From positions 1-9,295 of the forward strand of contig DASRUX010000324.1 in the NCBI GenBank assembly GCA_035655235.1: DNA of 9,295 nucleotides. The letters are read 5' to 3'. Shown piece by piece: positions 1-6,728 of the stretch (the first letter of the stretch is position 1; every line of letters starts with the position of its first letter). The notes under the pieces are model-generated. The model did not search any database. It was given only the letters and a program-made list of their open reading frames with translations, and was not told the DNA's origin. The position numbers were made by a program, and so were the translations under genes. Origin of the DNA: JAGTRP01 sp035655235. GTDB taxonomy: Bacteria > Pseudomonadota > Gammaproteobacteria > Burkholderiales > Rhodocyclaceae.

Positions 1-49
1 GGACGCGACGGAAGAGGTCGCCAATATCTGCTCGGAGGTGGCCAAGTGA
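1..49 (+). CDS. murG: C-terminal end of MurG (partial)
   Basis: Only the last 15 codons and a TGA stop (47-49) are present; the gene begins upstream of the window. The visible residues, DATEEVANICSEVAK, have the amphipathic helical look of the C-terminus of betaproteobacterial MurG, the glycosyltransferase that adds GlcNAc to lipid I on the inner face of the cytoplasmic membrane to make lipid II. No catalytic motif is visible. The assignment rests mainly on context, because murG directly precedes murC in dcw clusters of this kind. Fifteen residues cannot prove the family, so treat this as likely rather than certain. Confidence 0.6.
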   Translation, partial: DATEEVANICSEVAK

Positions 50-50
50 G

Positions 51-110
51 CATACGAGCAGGGGCCCCACGCAGTGGGGATGCGAGCAGGGCGAGCGCAG
101 GCAGCCCTTG
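51..110. repeat. Small palindrome with flanking short direct repeats in the murG-murC gap
   Basis: CCCCAC (65-70), loop GCA, GTGGGG (74-79) is a perfect 6-bp inverted repeat. It is flanked by two copies of CGAGCAGGG (55-63 and 83-91), and a related CGAGCGCAGG follows at 92-101. No T-tract follows the stem closely; the T-rich stretch begins near 127, so a classical intrinsic terminator is not supported. The layout resembles a REP-like intergenic palindrome, or a transcript-processing or attenuating hairpin between murG and murC. Function is unknown. Confidence 0.45.
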
Positions 111-149
111 CGTCGTGCACATTCAATTTTTCCATCATTCCTTTGTCGC

Positions 150-161
150 GAGGGCCAAGTG
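150..161 (+). promoter_or_regulatory. Ribosome binding site that decides the murC GTG start
   Basis: GAGGG at 150-154 lies four bases before the GTG at 159-161. That start yields a protein opening with MKHKVKNIHFVGVGG, matching the usual N-terminus of MurC. The in-frame ATG at 108 would add 17 residues (beginning MRRAHS) that do not resemble the family and has no purine-rich sequence just before it. Confidence 0.7.
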
Positions 162-1568
162 AAACACAAGGTCAAGAATATTCACTTCGTCGGTGTCGGC
201 GGCGCCGGCATGAGCGGCATCGCCGAGGTGCTGGCCAACCTGCGCTACAACGTCACCGGTTCCGACCTCGCCGCCAGCGCCACCACCCGCCGCCTGGAGG
301 CCCAGGGGGTGAAGGTGTGCATCGGCCATGATGCCGCCAACGTGGCCAAGGCCGATGCCGTGGTGGTGTCCACGGCGGTCAAGGCCGACAACCCGGAAGT
401 GATCGCCGCCCGGGAGCGCCACATCCCGGTGGTGCCCCGGGCCCAGATGCTGGCCGAGCTGATGCGTCTGAAGCACGGCATCGCCATCGCCGGCACCCAC
501 GGCAAGACCACCACCACCAGCCTGGTCACCAGCATCCTGGCGGAAGCCGGCCTGGATCCCACCTTCGTCATCGGCGGTCGTCTGAACGCCGCCGGCGCCA
601 ACGCCCGTCTGGGCAAGGGGGACTTCCTGGTGGCCGAGGCGGACGAGTCTGACGCCTCCTTCCTCTACCTCTCCCCGGTGGTGGCGGTGGTCACCAACAT
701 CGACGCCGACCACATGGAAACCTACGGTCACGACTTCGAGCGCTTGAAGGGCGCCTTCGTGGATTTCCTCTCCCGGCTGCCTTTCTATGGTGTCGCGGTG
801 CTGTGCCTCGACGATCCCAACGTCCGCGCCATCCTGCCCCAGGTCTCCAAGCAGGTGGTGAGCTACGGCCTCGATCCGGCTGCCAATATCCACGCCGAGA
901 ATGTCCGGGCCGAGGGCGGCCAGATGAAGTTCGACGCGGTGCGGGTCAACGGCTCCATCTCCCGGCTGTCCATCACCCTCAATCTGCCGGGCATGCACAA
1001 TGTGCTGAACGCCCTGGCCGCCATCGGCGTCGCTACGGAACTTCAAGTTCCCGATGATGCCATCATCAAGGCCCTCGCGGAATTCAAGGGTGTCGGCCGT
1101 CGCTTTCAGCGGTATGGCGAGGTGGGACTGAAAAATGCCGACGGAAATGCAGACGGCAGCTTCACCCTCATCGACGATTACGGCCACCATCCTGTCGAAA
1201 TGGCGGCAACTCTTGCCGCTGCCCGCGGCGCTTTTCCGGACAAGCGGCTAGTTCTTGCCTTCCAACCTCACCGGTTTACCCGAACCCGGGACTGTTTTGA
1301 GGATTTTGTGAAGGTTTTATCCTCTGTGGATGCCCTTTTGTTGGCGGATGTGTATGCCGCCGGCGAGGCGCCCATCGTGGCGGCCGACGGACGCGCCTTG
1401 GCACGGGCCTTGCGAGTGGCCGGCAAGGTTGAGCCGGTATTCGTCGAGGATATTGCGGATATGCCGCAAACGATTCTGGATGTCGCCAAGGATGGCGACG
1501 TGGTTCTGACCATGGGAGCGGGGTCCATCGGCGCCGTCCCCGGTAAGTTGGTTGAAAGCAAGCAATGA
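159..1568 (+). CDS. murC: UDP-N-acetylmuramate--L-alanine ligase MurC
   Basis: MurC is the cytoplasmic, ATP-dependent Mur ligase that adds L-Ala to UDP-MurNAc, the first amino acid of the peptidoglycan stem peptide. At 469 aa it is full length for the family. The N-terminal Rossmann domain shows GVGGAGMSG (residues 12-20). The central ATPase domain shows the P-loop GTHGKTTT (112-119), EADESD (160-165) and NIDADHMETYG (180-190). The C-terminal domain shows DDYGHHP (339-345) and FQPHRFTRT (368-376), both typical of MurC rather than MurD, MurE or MurF. The GTG start is chosen from the Shine-Dalgarno match and homology. The TGA overlaps the ddl start as ATGA, which implies translational coupling. 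A short tandem NADG-NADG lies at residues 326-333 in a surface-like region. Codon use becomes less GC-rich in roughly the last 110 codons. Confidence 0.97.
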   Translation: MKHKVKNIHFVGVGGAGMSGIAEVLANLRYNVTGSDLAASATTRRLEAQGVKVCIGHDAANVAKADAVVVSTAVKADNPEVIAARERHIPVVPRAQMLAELMRLKHGIAIAGTHGKTTTTSLVTSILAEAGLDPTFVIGGRLNAAGANARLGKGDFLVAEADESDASFLYLSPVVAVVTNIDADHMETYGHDFERLKGAFVDFLSRLPFYGVAVLCLDDPNVRAILPQVSKQVVSYGLDPAANIHAENVRAEGGQMKFDAVRVNGSISRLSITLNLPGMHNVLNALAAIGVATELQVPDDAIIKALAEFKGVGRRFQRYGEVGLKNADGNADGSFTLIDDYGHHPVEMAATLAAARGAFPDKRLVLAFQPHRFTRTRDCFEDFVKVLSSVDALLLADVYAAGEAPIVAADGRALARALRVAGKVEPVFVEDIADMPQTILDVAKDGDVVLTMGAGSIGAVPGKLVESKQ

Positions 1569-2470
1569 GCAATTTTGGAAAAGTCGCGGTGCTTTTCGGC
1601 GGAACCTCCGCCGAGCGGGCCGTTTCGTTGAACAGCGGATCCCGCGTCCTGGCGGCCCTGCAAGGGCAGGGCATCGACGCCCACGCCTTCGATCCGGCCG
1701 AACGCCCGCTGGCTGAATTGAAGGGTTTCGACCGCGCCTTCATCGCCCTCCACGGCCGCCACGGCGAGGACGGCACCATGCAGGGCGCCCTGGAACTGAT
1801 GGGCATCCCCTACACCGGCCCCGGCGTGCTGGCTTCCGCCGTCGCCATGGACAAGTTCCGCACCAAGCTCATGTGGCAGGCCGCCGGCCTGCCGGTGCCG
1901 GAATACGCCCTGCTCACCGCCGATTCCGACTTCGCCGGCGTCGAAGAACAGCTGGGCCTGCCTCTCTTCGTGAAGCCGGCCCGGGAAGGCTCCTCCATCG
2001 GCATTTCCAAGGTCAAGGAGCGGGGCGGCCTGAAGGCGGCCTACGAAGAGGCCGCCAAGCACGATTCCCTGGTCATCGCCGAGCGCGGCATCCTGGGAGG
2101 CGAATACACCGTCGCCATCGTCGGCGGCGAGGCACTGCCCATCATCAAGATCGAGCCGGCCACCGATTTCTACGACTACGAAGCCAAGTACAACCGGGAC
2201 GACACCAAGTACCTCTGCCCCTGCGGACTGCCGGAAGCCAGGGAAGCGGAAATCCGCCGCCAGGCCCTGGAAGCCTTCCGGGTCCTGGGCGGTCGGGGCT
2301 GGGGCCGGGTCGACTTCCTCATGGACGAGGTGGGCAATCATTACTTCCTGGAAGCGAACACTTCCCCCGGTATGACCGACCATTCCCTGGTGCCCATGGC
2401 GGCCCGGGTTTCCGGCATGGATTATCCGGCCCTGGTGCGCCGGGTCCTGGAACTGGCCGCCCTGGACTGA
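1565..2470 (+). CDS. ddl: D-alanine--D-alanine ligase (Ddl)
   Basis: Cytoplasmic ATP-grasp ligase that joins two D-Ala molecules to form the dipeptide added by MurF. Its 301 aa match DdlB-type enzymes. Visible motifs are FGGTSAERAVSLNSG near the N-terminus (catalytic Glu17), ALHGRHGEDG (61-70), the ATP-binding loop KPAREGSSIG (137-146), FYDYEAKY (202-209, including the catalytic-site Tyr), GWGRVD (245-250, Arg248) and the metal/product-binding LEANTSPGMT (262-271, Glu263 and Asn265). All expected catalytic residues are present. The ATG overlaps the murC stop by four bases and has no clear Shine-Dalgarno sequence of its own, so translation is probably coupled. No murB lies between murC and ddl, unlike in E. 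coli. Known to be the target family of D-cycloserine. Confidence 0.97.
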   Translation: MSNFGKVAVLFGGTSAERAVSLNSGSRVLAALQGQGIDAHAFDPAERPLAELKGFDRAFIALHGRHGEDGTMQGALELMGIPYTGPGVLASAVAMDKFRTKLMWQAAGLPVPEYALLTADSDFAGVEEQLGLPLFVKPAREGSSIGISKVKERGGLKAAYEEAAKHDSLVIAERGILGGEYTVAIVGGEALPIIKIEPATDFYDYEAKYNRDDTKYLCPCGLPEAREAEIRRQALEAFRVLGGRGWGRVDFLMDEVGNHYFLEANTSPGMTDHSLVPMAARVSGMDYPALVRRVLELAALD

Positions 2471-2473
2471 TGA

Positions 2474-3229
2474 ATGTGGAACAAGCCCCATCTCCTCAAC
2501 GCCATTGCCGACCTGCTCTTCGTAGCGGCGGCTGCGGCGTTGCTGGCCGCGGCGGCCGTCTGGCTGGTGCGCATGCCGGCGCTGCCCATCAAGGAGGTGG
2601 TGTTCGCCCACGAGTTGCAGCATGTGCGGCGGCTGGAAGTGGAGCAGGTCTTGCCGGCGGCGTTGAAGGGCAATTTTTTCAGCGTGAACCTGGATGCGGT
2701 GCGGGGTGCCCTGGAAAAGCTGCCCTGGGTGCGCAAGGTGGACGTGCGGCGGGTGTGGCCCGCCAAGCTAGAAGTGTCGGTGGAAGAACACCGGCCGGCG
2801 GCTCGCTGGGAGGACGGCCGGACGGCTGGCCACGGCGAATTGGTGAACAGTTTCGGGGAAGTCTTTCCGGCGACGCTGCCCGAGGAGGAAACCGCCGGGC
2901 TGCCCTTGCTTTACGGCCCGTCGGGCACGGCGCCGGAGCTCTTGAAGCGCTACGGCGAATTCGTGACGGCCTTCAAGGCGGTCGGGCAGAAACCGGTGCA
3001 GGTGGTGCAGTCGCCGCGCCTGGCCTGGCAGTTGAAGCTGGACAACGGCATGTTGGTGGAACTCGGGCGCGAGCAGCCCAAGGCGCCCCTCGGTGCGCGG
3101 TTGCAGCGTTTTGTGGATGTATATCCGGCGATGGTGGCGGGAAGGCCCGTGGCGCCGTCGGCGGTGGATTTGCGGTATCCGAACGGTTTCGCGATGCGGG
3201 TCGCGGGGTCTGAGGTCAAGGGGAAATAA
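2474..3229 (+). CDS. ftsQ: Cell division protein FtsQ
   Basis: Bitopic inner-membrane divisome protein that links early division proteins to FtsB, FtsL and the septal synthase. The 251-aa product has a short cytoplasmic N-terminus beginning MWNK, one hydrophobic Ala/Leu/Val-rich membrane helix (about 11-33), a periplasmic POTRA-type domain (about 38-107, with GNFF at 66-69, LPWVRKVDVRRVWP at 83-96 and a VEEHRP strand) and the FtsQ beta domain containing LVNSFGEVF (123-131). Sequence conservation is modest, as usual for FtsQ, but the topology, motifs and position between ddl and ftsA agree. The ATG lies three bases after the ddl stop without an obvious Shine-Dalgarno sequence, so coupling to ddl translation is likely. 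Codons end in G far more often (GCG, GTG, TTG, CGG) than in neighbouring ftsA and ftsZ, which fits a low-abundance protein. Confidence 0.95.
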   Translation: MWNKPHLLNAIADLLFVAAAAALLAAAAVWLVRMPALPIKEVVFAHELQHVRRLEVEQVLPAALKGNFFSVNLDAVRGALEKLPWVRKVDVRRVWPAKLEVSVEEHRPAARWEDGRTAGHGELVNSFGEVFPATLPEEETAGLPLLYGPSGTAPELLKRYGEFVTAFKAVGQKPVQVVQSPRLAWQLKLDNGMLVELGREQPKAPLGARLQRFVDVYPAMVAGRPVAPSAVDLRYPNGFAMRVAGSEVKGK

Positions 3230-4458
3230 TGAGCAGGGACAACAAGGATTTGGTGGTCGGGCTGGACATCGGCACCTCGAAGATCGTGGCGCTGGTGGGC
3301 GAGATCACGCCGGAAGGGCGGCTGAACGTCATCGGCATGGGCTCCCAGGACTCCAAGGGCCTGAAGAAGGGCGTGGTGGTCAATATTGAAGAGACCGTTA
3401 GCGCCATCTCCCGGGTGATCCAGGAAGTGGAGCTGATGGCCGACTGCAAGGTCAGCGATGTCTATACCGGCATCGCCGGCAGCCACATCAAGAGCTTCAA
3501 CTCCAACGGCATGGTGGCCATCAAGGACAAGGAAGTCACCCCCATGGACGTGGATCGGGTGATCGAAACCGCCAAGGCCATGCCCATCCCGGCGGACCAG
3601 GAGATCCTCCACATCCTCACCCAGGAATTCGTCATCGACGGCCAGGACGGTATCCGCGAGCCCATCGGCATGAGCGGCATGCGCCTGGAGGTGAAGGTGC
3701 ACATCGTCACCGGCGCCGTCTCCGCCGCCCAGAACATCGTCAAATGCGTGCGCCGCTGCGGCCTGGAAGTGAACGACCTGGTGCTCCAGCCCCTGGCCTC
3801 CAGCTACGCTGTCCTTTCCGAGGACGAGAAGGACCTGGGCATCTGCCTCATCGACATCGGCGGCGGCACCACCGATATCGCCGTGTGGACCCAGGGCGCC
3901 ATCCGCCATACCTCGGTCATCCCCATTGCCGGCGACCAGGTGACCAACGACATCGCCATGGCGCTGCGCACCCCCACCCGGGAAGCCGAGGACATCAAGT
4001 GCAAGTACGGCTGCGCCCTGTCCCAGCTGGCCGACCCGGAAGACACCCTGGAAGTGGCCGGCGTAGACGACCGGCCCAGCCGAAAGCTTTCCCGCCGGGC
4101 CCTGGCCGACGTGATCCAGCCCCGGGTAGAGGAACTGTTCGAGCTGATCCAGCACGAGCTGCGCCGGGCCGGTTTCGAGGAGGTGCTGTCTTCCGGCATC
4201 GTCCTGACCGGCGGCGCCAGCGTCATGCCCGGCATGATCGAGCTGGGCGAAGAGATTTTCCACATGCCGGTGCGCCTCGGCCTGCCCAAGTACAACGGCA
4301 GCCTGGCCGATGTGGTCCAGAGCCCCCGCTTCTCCACCGCCTACGGCCTCCTGCTGGAAGCCCAGGCCCAGCGGAAGCGCGGCCAGAAGATCAAGGAAAA
4401 ACAGGGCATGCGGGATGTCCTGGAAAGCATGAAAACCTGGTTTGCCAAGAATTTTTAA
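3229..4458 (+). CDS. ftsA: Cell division protein FtsA
   Basis: Actin-like ATPase that anchors FtsZ filaments to the cytoplasmic membrane and recruits later divisome proteins. Its 409 aa are close to the usual 400-420. The phosphate-1 loop GLDIGTSK is at 11-18, phosphate-2 DIGGGTTD at 209-216, and the adenosine-binding TGGASVMPG at 327-335. The 1C domain, typical of FtsA among actin-fold proteins, follows subdomain 1A. The C-terminal end, MRDVLESMKTWFAKNF, is the amphipathic membrane-targeting helix, separated from the body by a charged KRGQKIKEKQ linker. The ATG overlaps the ftsQ TAA by one base (TAATG), and AAGGGGA (3218-3224) upstream is a usable ribosome binding site. The motifs exclude MreB and DnaK relatives. 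Confidence 0.98.
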   Translation: MSRDNKDLVVGLDIGTSKIVALVGEITPEGRLNVIGMGSQDSKGLKKGVVVNIEETVSAISRVIQEVELMADCKVSDVYTGIAGSHIKSFNSNGMVAIKDKEVTPMDVDRVIETAKAMPIPADQEILHILTQEFVIDGQDGIREPIGMSGMRLEVKVHIVTGAVSAAQNIVKCVRRCGLEVNDLVLQPLASSYAVLSEDEKDLGICLIDIGGGTTDIAVWTQGAIRHTSVIPIAGDQVTNDIAMALRTPTREAEDIKCKYGCALSQLADPEDTLEVAGVDDRPSRKLSRRALADVIQPRVEELFELIQHELRRAGFEEVLSSGIVLTGGASVMPGMIELGEEIFHMPVRLGLPKYNGSLADVVQSPRFSTAYGLLLEAQAQRKRGQKIKEKQGMRDVLESMKTWFAKNF

Positions 4459-4499
4459 TCAATTTTGGAAATTTGAAGACTTTTTCAGAGGAGGTTCCA
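4459..4499 (+). promoter_or_regulatory. AT-rich ftsA-ftsZ spacer with strong ftsZ ribosome binding site
   Basis: The 41-base spacer is markedly AT-rich (AATTTTGGAAATTTGAAG and TTTTT) in a GC-rich region and ends in AGAGGAGGT (4487-4495), five bases before the ftsZ ATG. This is the best match to the anti-Shine-Dalgarno sequence on the division operon. An unstructured A/T leader plus a strong site fits the need for much more FtsZ than FtsA or FtsQ. I see no convincing -35/-10 pair here. Confidence 0.75.
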
Positions 4500-5675
4500 A
4501 TGTTTGAAATCATCGAGAAAGAAGAAAGCGGCACCATCATCAAGGTGATCGGCGTCGGCGGCGCCGGCGGCAACGCGGTGGACCACATGATCCACGAAGG
4601 CGTCCAGGGCGTTGAGTTCATCGCCGCCAACACCGACGCCCAGGCCCTGACCCGCAGCACGGCCGACACCAAGCTGCCCCTGGGCCAGACCGGCCTCGGC
4701 GCCGGCGCCAAGCCGGAAGCCGGCAAGGCGGCCGCCGAAGCCCATCGCGAGGAAGTCCGTGCCGCCCTGGCCGGCGCCCACATGGCCTTCATCACCGCCG
4801 GCATGGGCGGCGGCACCGGCACCGGCGCCGCTCCCGTGGTGGCCGAAGTTGCCCGGGAAATGGGCATCCTGACCGTCGGTGTCGTCACCAAGCCCTTCTC
4901 CTTCGAAGGCGGCAAGCGGATGAAGTCCGCCGAAGCCGGCATCGCCGAATTCTCCAAGCACGTCGATTCCCTCATCGTCATCCTCAACGACAAGCTGATG
5001 GATGTCATGGGCGAGGACGCCGGCGTGGACGAGTGCTTCCGTGCGGCTGACGACGTGCTGAAGAACGCCGTCGGCGGCATCGCCGAAATCATTACCTACC
5101 CCGGCCTGGTGAACGTGGACTTCGAAGACGTACGCACCGTCATGGGCGAAATGGGCCGCGCCATGATGGGCTCCGCCGAAGCTGCAGGCGTCGATCGCGC
5201 CCGCATCGCCGCCGAACAGGCCGTGGCTTCCCCGCTGCTGGAAGGGGTGAACCTGTCCGGCGCCCGCGGCGTGCTGGTCAACATCACCGCCGCCAAGGGT
5301 TCCCTGAAGATGAAGGAAGTCAACGAGGTGATGAATACCGTCAAGGAATTCGCCGCCGAGGACGCCCACATCATCTTCGGCGCCGTGTACGAAGAAAACA
5401 TGGGTGAATCCCTGCGCGTCACCGTGGTGGCCACCGGCCTCGGCCAGGCTGCCGCCCGCCGCCAGAGCTTCGAAGTCATCAACACCCCGGTCGTCCAGGC
5501 CCAGGCCACCGGCACCTACGACGCCGTCGCCAACAGCGGCCCGGCCATCGACTACAACCAGATCGCCGACGTGCCCGCCGTGGTGAGGAAGCGCAATGTT
5601 ACGGTCGAAGCCCTGGCCAATAGCGGTGTCGACCGGTACGACATCCCGGCATTTTTGCGCAAGCAAGCTGACTAA
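4500..5675 (+). CDS. ftsZ: Cell division protein FtsZ
   Basis: Tubulin-like GTPase that polymerises into the Z ring at midcell and organises septal wall synthesis. Its 391 aa suit a proteobacterial FtsZ. The N-terminal GTPase domain has VIGVGGAGGNAV (16-27), NTDAQAL (44-50), the tubulin signature GGGTGTG (103-109) and the T7 catalytic loop NVDFED (205-210), with Asp207 and Asp210 in place to complete the neighbouring subunit's active site. A low-complexity linker rich in Ala, Val and Thr follows from about 318. The protein ends in the conserved tail YDIPAFLRKQAD, the docking peptide for FtsA and ZipA. The start is fixed by the strong Shine-Dalgarno sequence and by homology. It is the last gene of the division operon; a terminator hairpin follows 31 bases after the stop. 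Confidence 0.99.
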   Translation: MFEIIEKEESGTIIKVIGVGGAGGNAVDHMIHEGVQGVEFIAANTDAQALTRSTADTKLPLGQTGLGAGAKPEAGKAAAEAHREEVRAALAGAHMAFITAGMGGGTGTGAAPVVAEVAREMGILTVGVVTKPFSFEGGKRMKSAEAGIAEFSKHVDSLIVILNDKLMDVMGEDAGVDECFRAADDVLKNAVGGIAEIITYPGLVNVDFEDVRTVMGEMGRAMMGSAEAAGVDRARIAAEQAVASPLLEGVNLSGARGVLVNITAAKGSLKMKEVNEVMNTVKEFAAEDAHIIFGAVYEENMGESLRVTVVATGLGQAAARRQSFEVINTPVVQAQATGTYDAVANSGPAIDYNQIADVPAVVRKRNVTVEALANSGVDRYDIPAFLRKQAD

Positions 5676-5705
5676 GTAATTGTAAGAAAACCTTTCTCTG
5701 AAAAT

Positions 5706-5750
5706 GGGGTAGGGCGCTCTATGTTAGAATGCGCCCTCCCCACCCTTTTT
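5706..5750 (+). terminator. Intrinsic terminator after ftsZ
   Basis: AGGGCGC (5711-5717) pairs perfectly with GCGCCCT (5731-5737). The stem can extend outward in two registers: GGGG (5706-5709) with CCCC (5738-5741) and T5710 bulged, or GGGT (5707-5710) with ACCC (5742-5745), which places the stem directly against TTTTT (5746-5750). Inside, TCTA (5718-5721) can pair with TAGA (5725-5728). GC-rich stem plus T-run fits a Rho-independent terminator ending the murC-ftsZ transcript. The same bases also contain a -10 promoter sequence. Confidence 0.7.
5722..5737 (+). promoter_or_regulatory. Extended -10 promoter for lpxC, inside the ftsZ terminator
   Basis: TGTTAGAAT (5722-5730) is an extended -10 element: TG, one base, then TAGAAT, five of six matches to TATAAT. 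No good -35 lies 16-18 bases upstream, which is tolerated when the TG extension is present. Transcription would begin near 5736-5738, giving lpxC a leader of about 25 bases. The same motif recurs before secA. Assignment is by pattern only. Confidence 0.6.
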
Positions 5751-5762
5751 CACTGTAACGGC

Positions 5763-6677
5763 ATGCTCAGGCAGCGCACTCTCAAGTCTCTCATTCGCGC
5801 TTCCGGCGTTGGTCTCCACGGTGGTGTCAAAGTCACCATGACACTGCGTCCGGCCGCGCCGGACACCGGCATCGTTTTCCGCCGGGTCGATCTGCCCGAG
5901 CCCGTCGATCTGCCTGCTTCCGCCCTGCTCGTGGGCGACACCCGCATGTGCTCCTGCCTGGAAAAGGACGGAGTCAAAGTCGGGACTATCGAGCACCTGA
6001 TGTCCGCCTTCGCCGGCTTGGGCATCGACAACGCCTGGGTTGATTTGGATGCGCCGGAAGTGCCCATCCTGGACGGCTCCGCCGCGCCCTTCATCTTCCT
6101 CATCCAGTCCGCTGGGATCGAGGAACAGAATGCAGCCAAGAAATTCATCCGGGTGAAGAGCCCCATCGAGGTCGTCGACGGCGACAAGGTGGCCCGCTTC
6201 GACCCCTACGACGGCTACAAGCTGTCGTTTTCCATCATCTTCAACCATCCGGCCATTTCCAAGTCGGCCCAGAAGGCGGAAATCGACTTCGCCGAGAACT
6301 CCTACGTCCGGGAAATCGCCCGGGCCCGCACCTTCGGCTTCATGCAGGAGGTCGAATACCTGCGGGAGAACGGCCTGGCCTTGGGCGGCGGCCTGGAAAA
6401 CGCCATCGTCCTGGACGAGTACCGGGTGCTGAACAGCGATGGCCTCCGCTATACCGACGAATTCGTGAAGCACAAGATCCTGGACGCCATCGGCGACCTG
6501 TATCTGCTGGGGCATCCCATCCTGGCCGCCTTCACCGCCCACAAGTCCGGACACGCCCTCAACAACCTGCTGGCCCGGGAACTCCTGGCCCGGCGGGACG
6601 CCTGGGAACTGGTGACCTTCGAGGTCGCCGAAGAGGCGCCTTCGGGCGTCGCCCGCTGGCTCACCCAGGCCGCCTGA
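5763..6677 (+). CDS. lpxC: UDP-3-O-acyl-N-acetylglucosamine deacetylase LpxC
   Basis: Zn-dependent cytoplasmic deacetylase that catalyses the committed step of lipid A synthesis. Starting at MLRQRTLK the product has 304 aa, one residue shorter than E. coli LpxC, and aligns end to end by eye. The zinc ligands are His78, His237 and Asp241. The catalytic residues are Glu77 (in TIEHLMSAFAGLGIDN), Lys238 (in DEFVKHKILDAIGD) and His264 (in HKSGHALNN). GVGLHGG (15-21), PILDGSAAPF (101-110) and RARTFGFM (187-194) are further family signatures. An in-frame ATG at 5721 would add 14 residues but overlaps the -10 element and is not family-like. No clear Shine-Dalgarno sequence precedes 5763 (leader ending CTGTAACGGC). 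Placement directly after ftsZ is conserved in beta- and gammaproteobacteria. Confidence 0.98.
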   Translation: MLRQRTLKSLIRASGVGLHGGVKVTMTLRPAAPDTGIVFRRVDLPEPVDLPASALLVGDTRMCSCLEKDGVKVGTIEHLMSAFAGLGIDNAWVDLDAPEVPILDGSAAPFIFLIQSAGIEEQNAAKKFIRVKSPIEVVDGDKVARFDPYDGYKLSFSIIFNHPAISKSAQKAEIDFAENSYVREIARARTFGFMQEVEYLRENGLALGGGLENAIVLDEYRVLNSDGLRYTDEFVKHKILDAIGDLYLLGHPILAAFTAHKSGHALNNLLARELLARRDAWELVTFEVAEEAPSGVARWLTQAA

Positions 6678-6700
6678 TCTCCCCTGCAAGCATCACTGCT

Positions 6701-6723
6701 CCCAGCGCCGGGCTTAGCGCGGG
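6701..6723. terminator. Possible weak bidirectional hairpin between convergent genes
   Basis: CCCaGCGC (6701-6708) pairs with GCGCGGG (6717-6723) with one bulged A and an 8-base loop. It sits in the 51-base gap between the convergent lpxC and DciA-like genes, where a shared terminator would be expected. There is no T-tract on either strand, so this is weakly supported. Confidence 0.3.
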
Positions 6724-6728
6724 TAGCC

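Noticed and set aside
108..158. Longer MurC start at ATG 108
   Set aside because: Adds residues not typical of MurC and lacks a ribosome binding site; GTG 159 with GAGGG fits better.
1873..3213. 446-codon plus-strand frame across ddl and ftsQ
   Set aside because: Arg/Gly/Pro-rich off-frame translation of two recognised genes.
1570..4471. Identical 12-mer CAATTTTGGAAA at 1570-1581 (ddl codons 2-6) and 4460-4471 (before ftsZ)
   Set aside because: The first copy is coding (SNFGK region) and the second lies in an AT-rich spacer; no flanking similarity or symmetry, so it is likely chance.
3744..4499. Upstream in-frame extension of ftsZ through ftsA (frame open from 3744)
   Set aside because: The extension is an Arg/Pro/Gly-rich off-frame reading of ftsA. 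Homology and the AGAGGAGGT site fix the FtsZ start at 4500.
135..5666. Very long open frames on the minus strand opposite murC, ddl/ftsQ, ftsA and ftsZ (about 350-450 codons each)
   Set aside because: They lie antisense to clear conserved genes, encode compositionally odd His/Gly/Val-rich proteins without recognisable domains, and are expected from strong GC3 bias that removes stops from one antisense frame.
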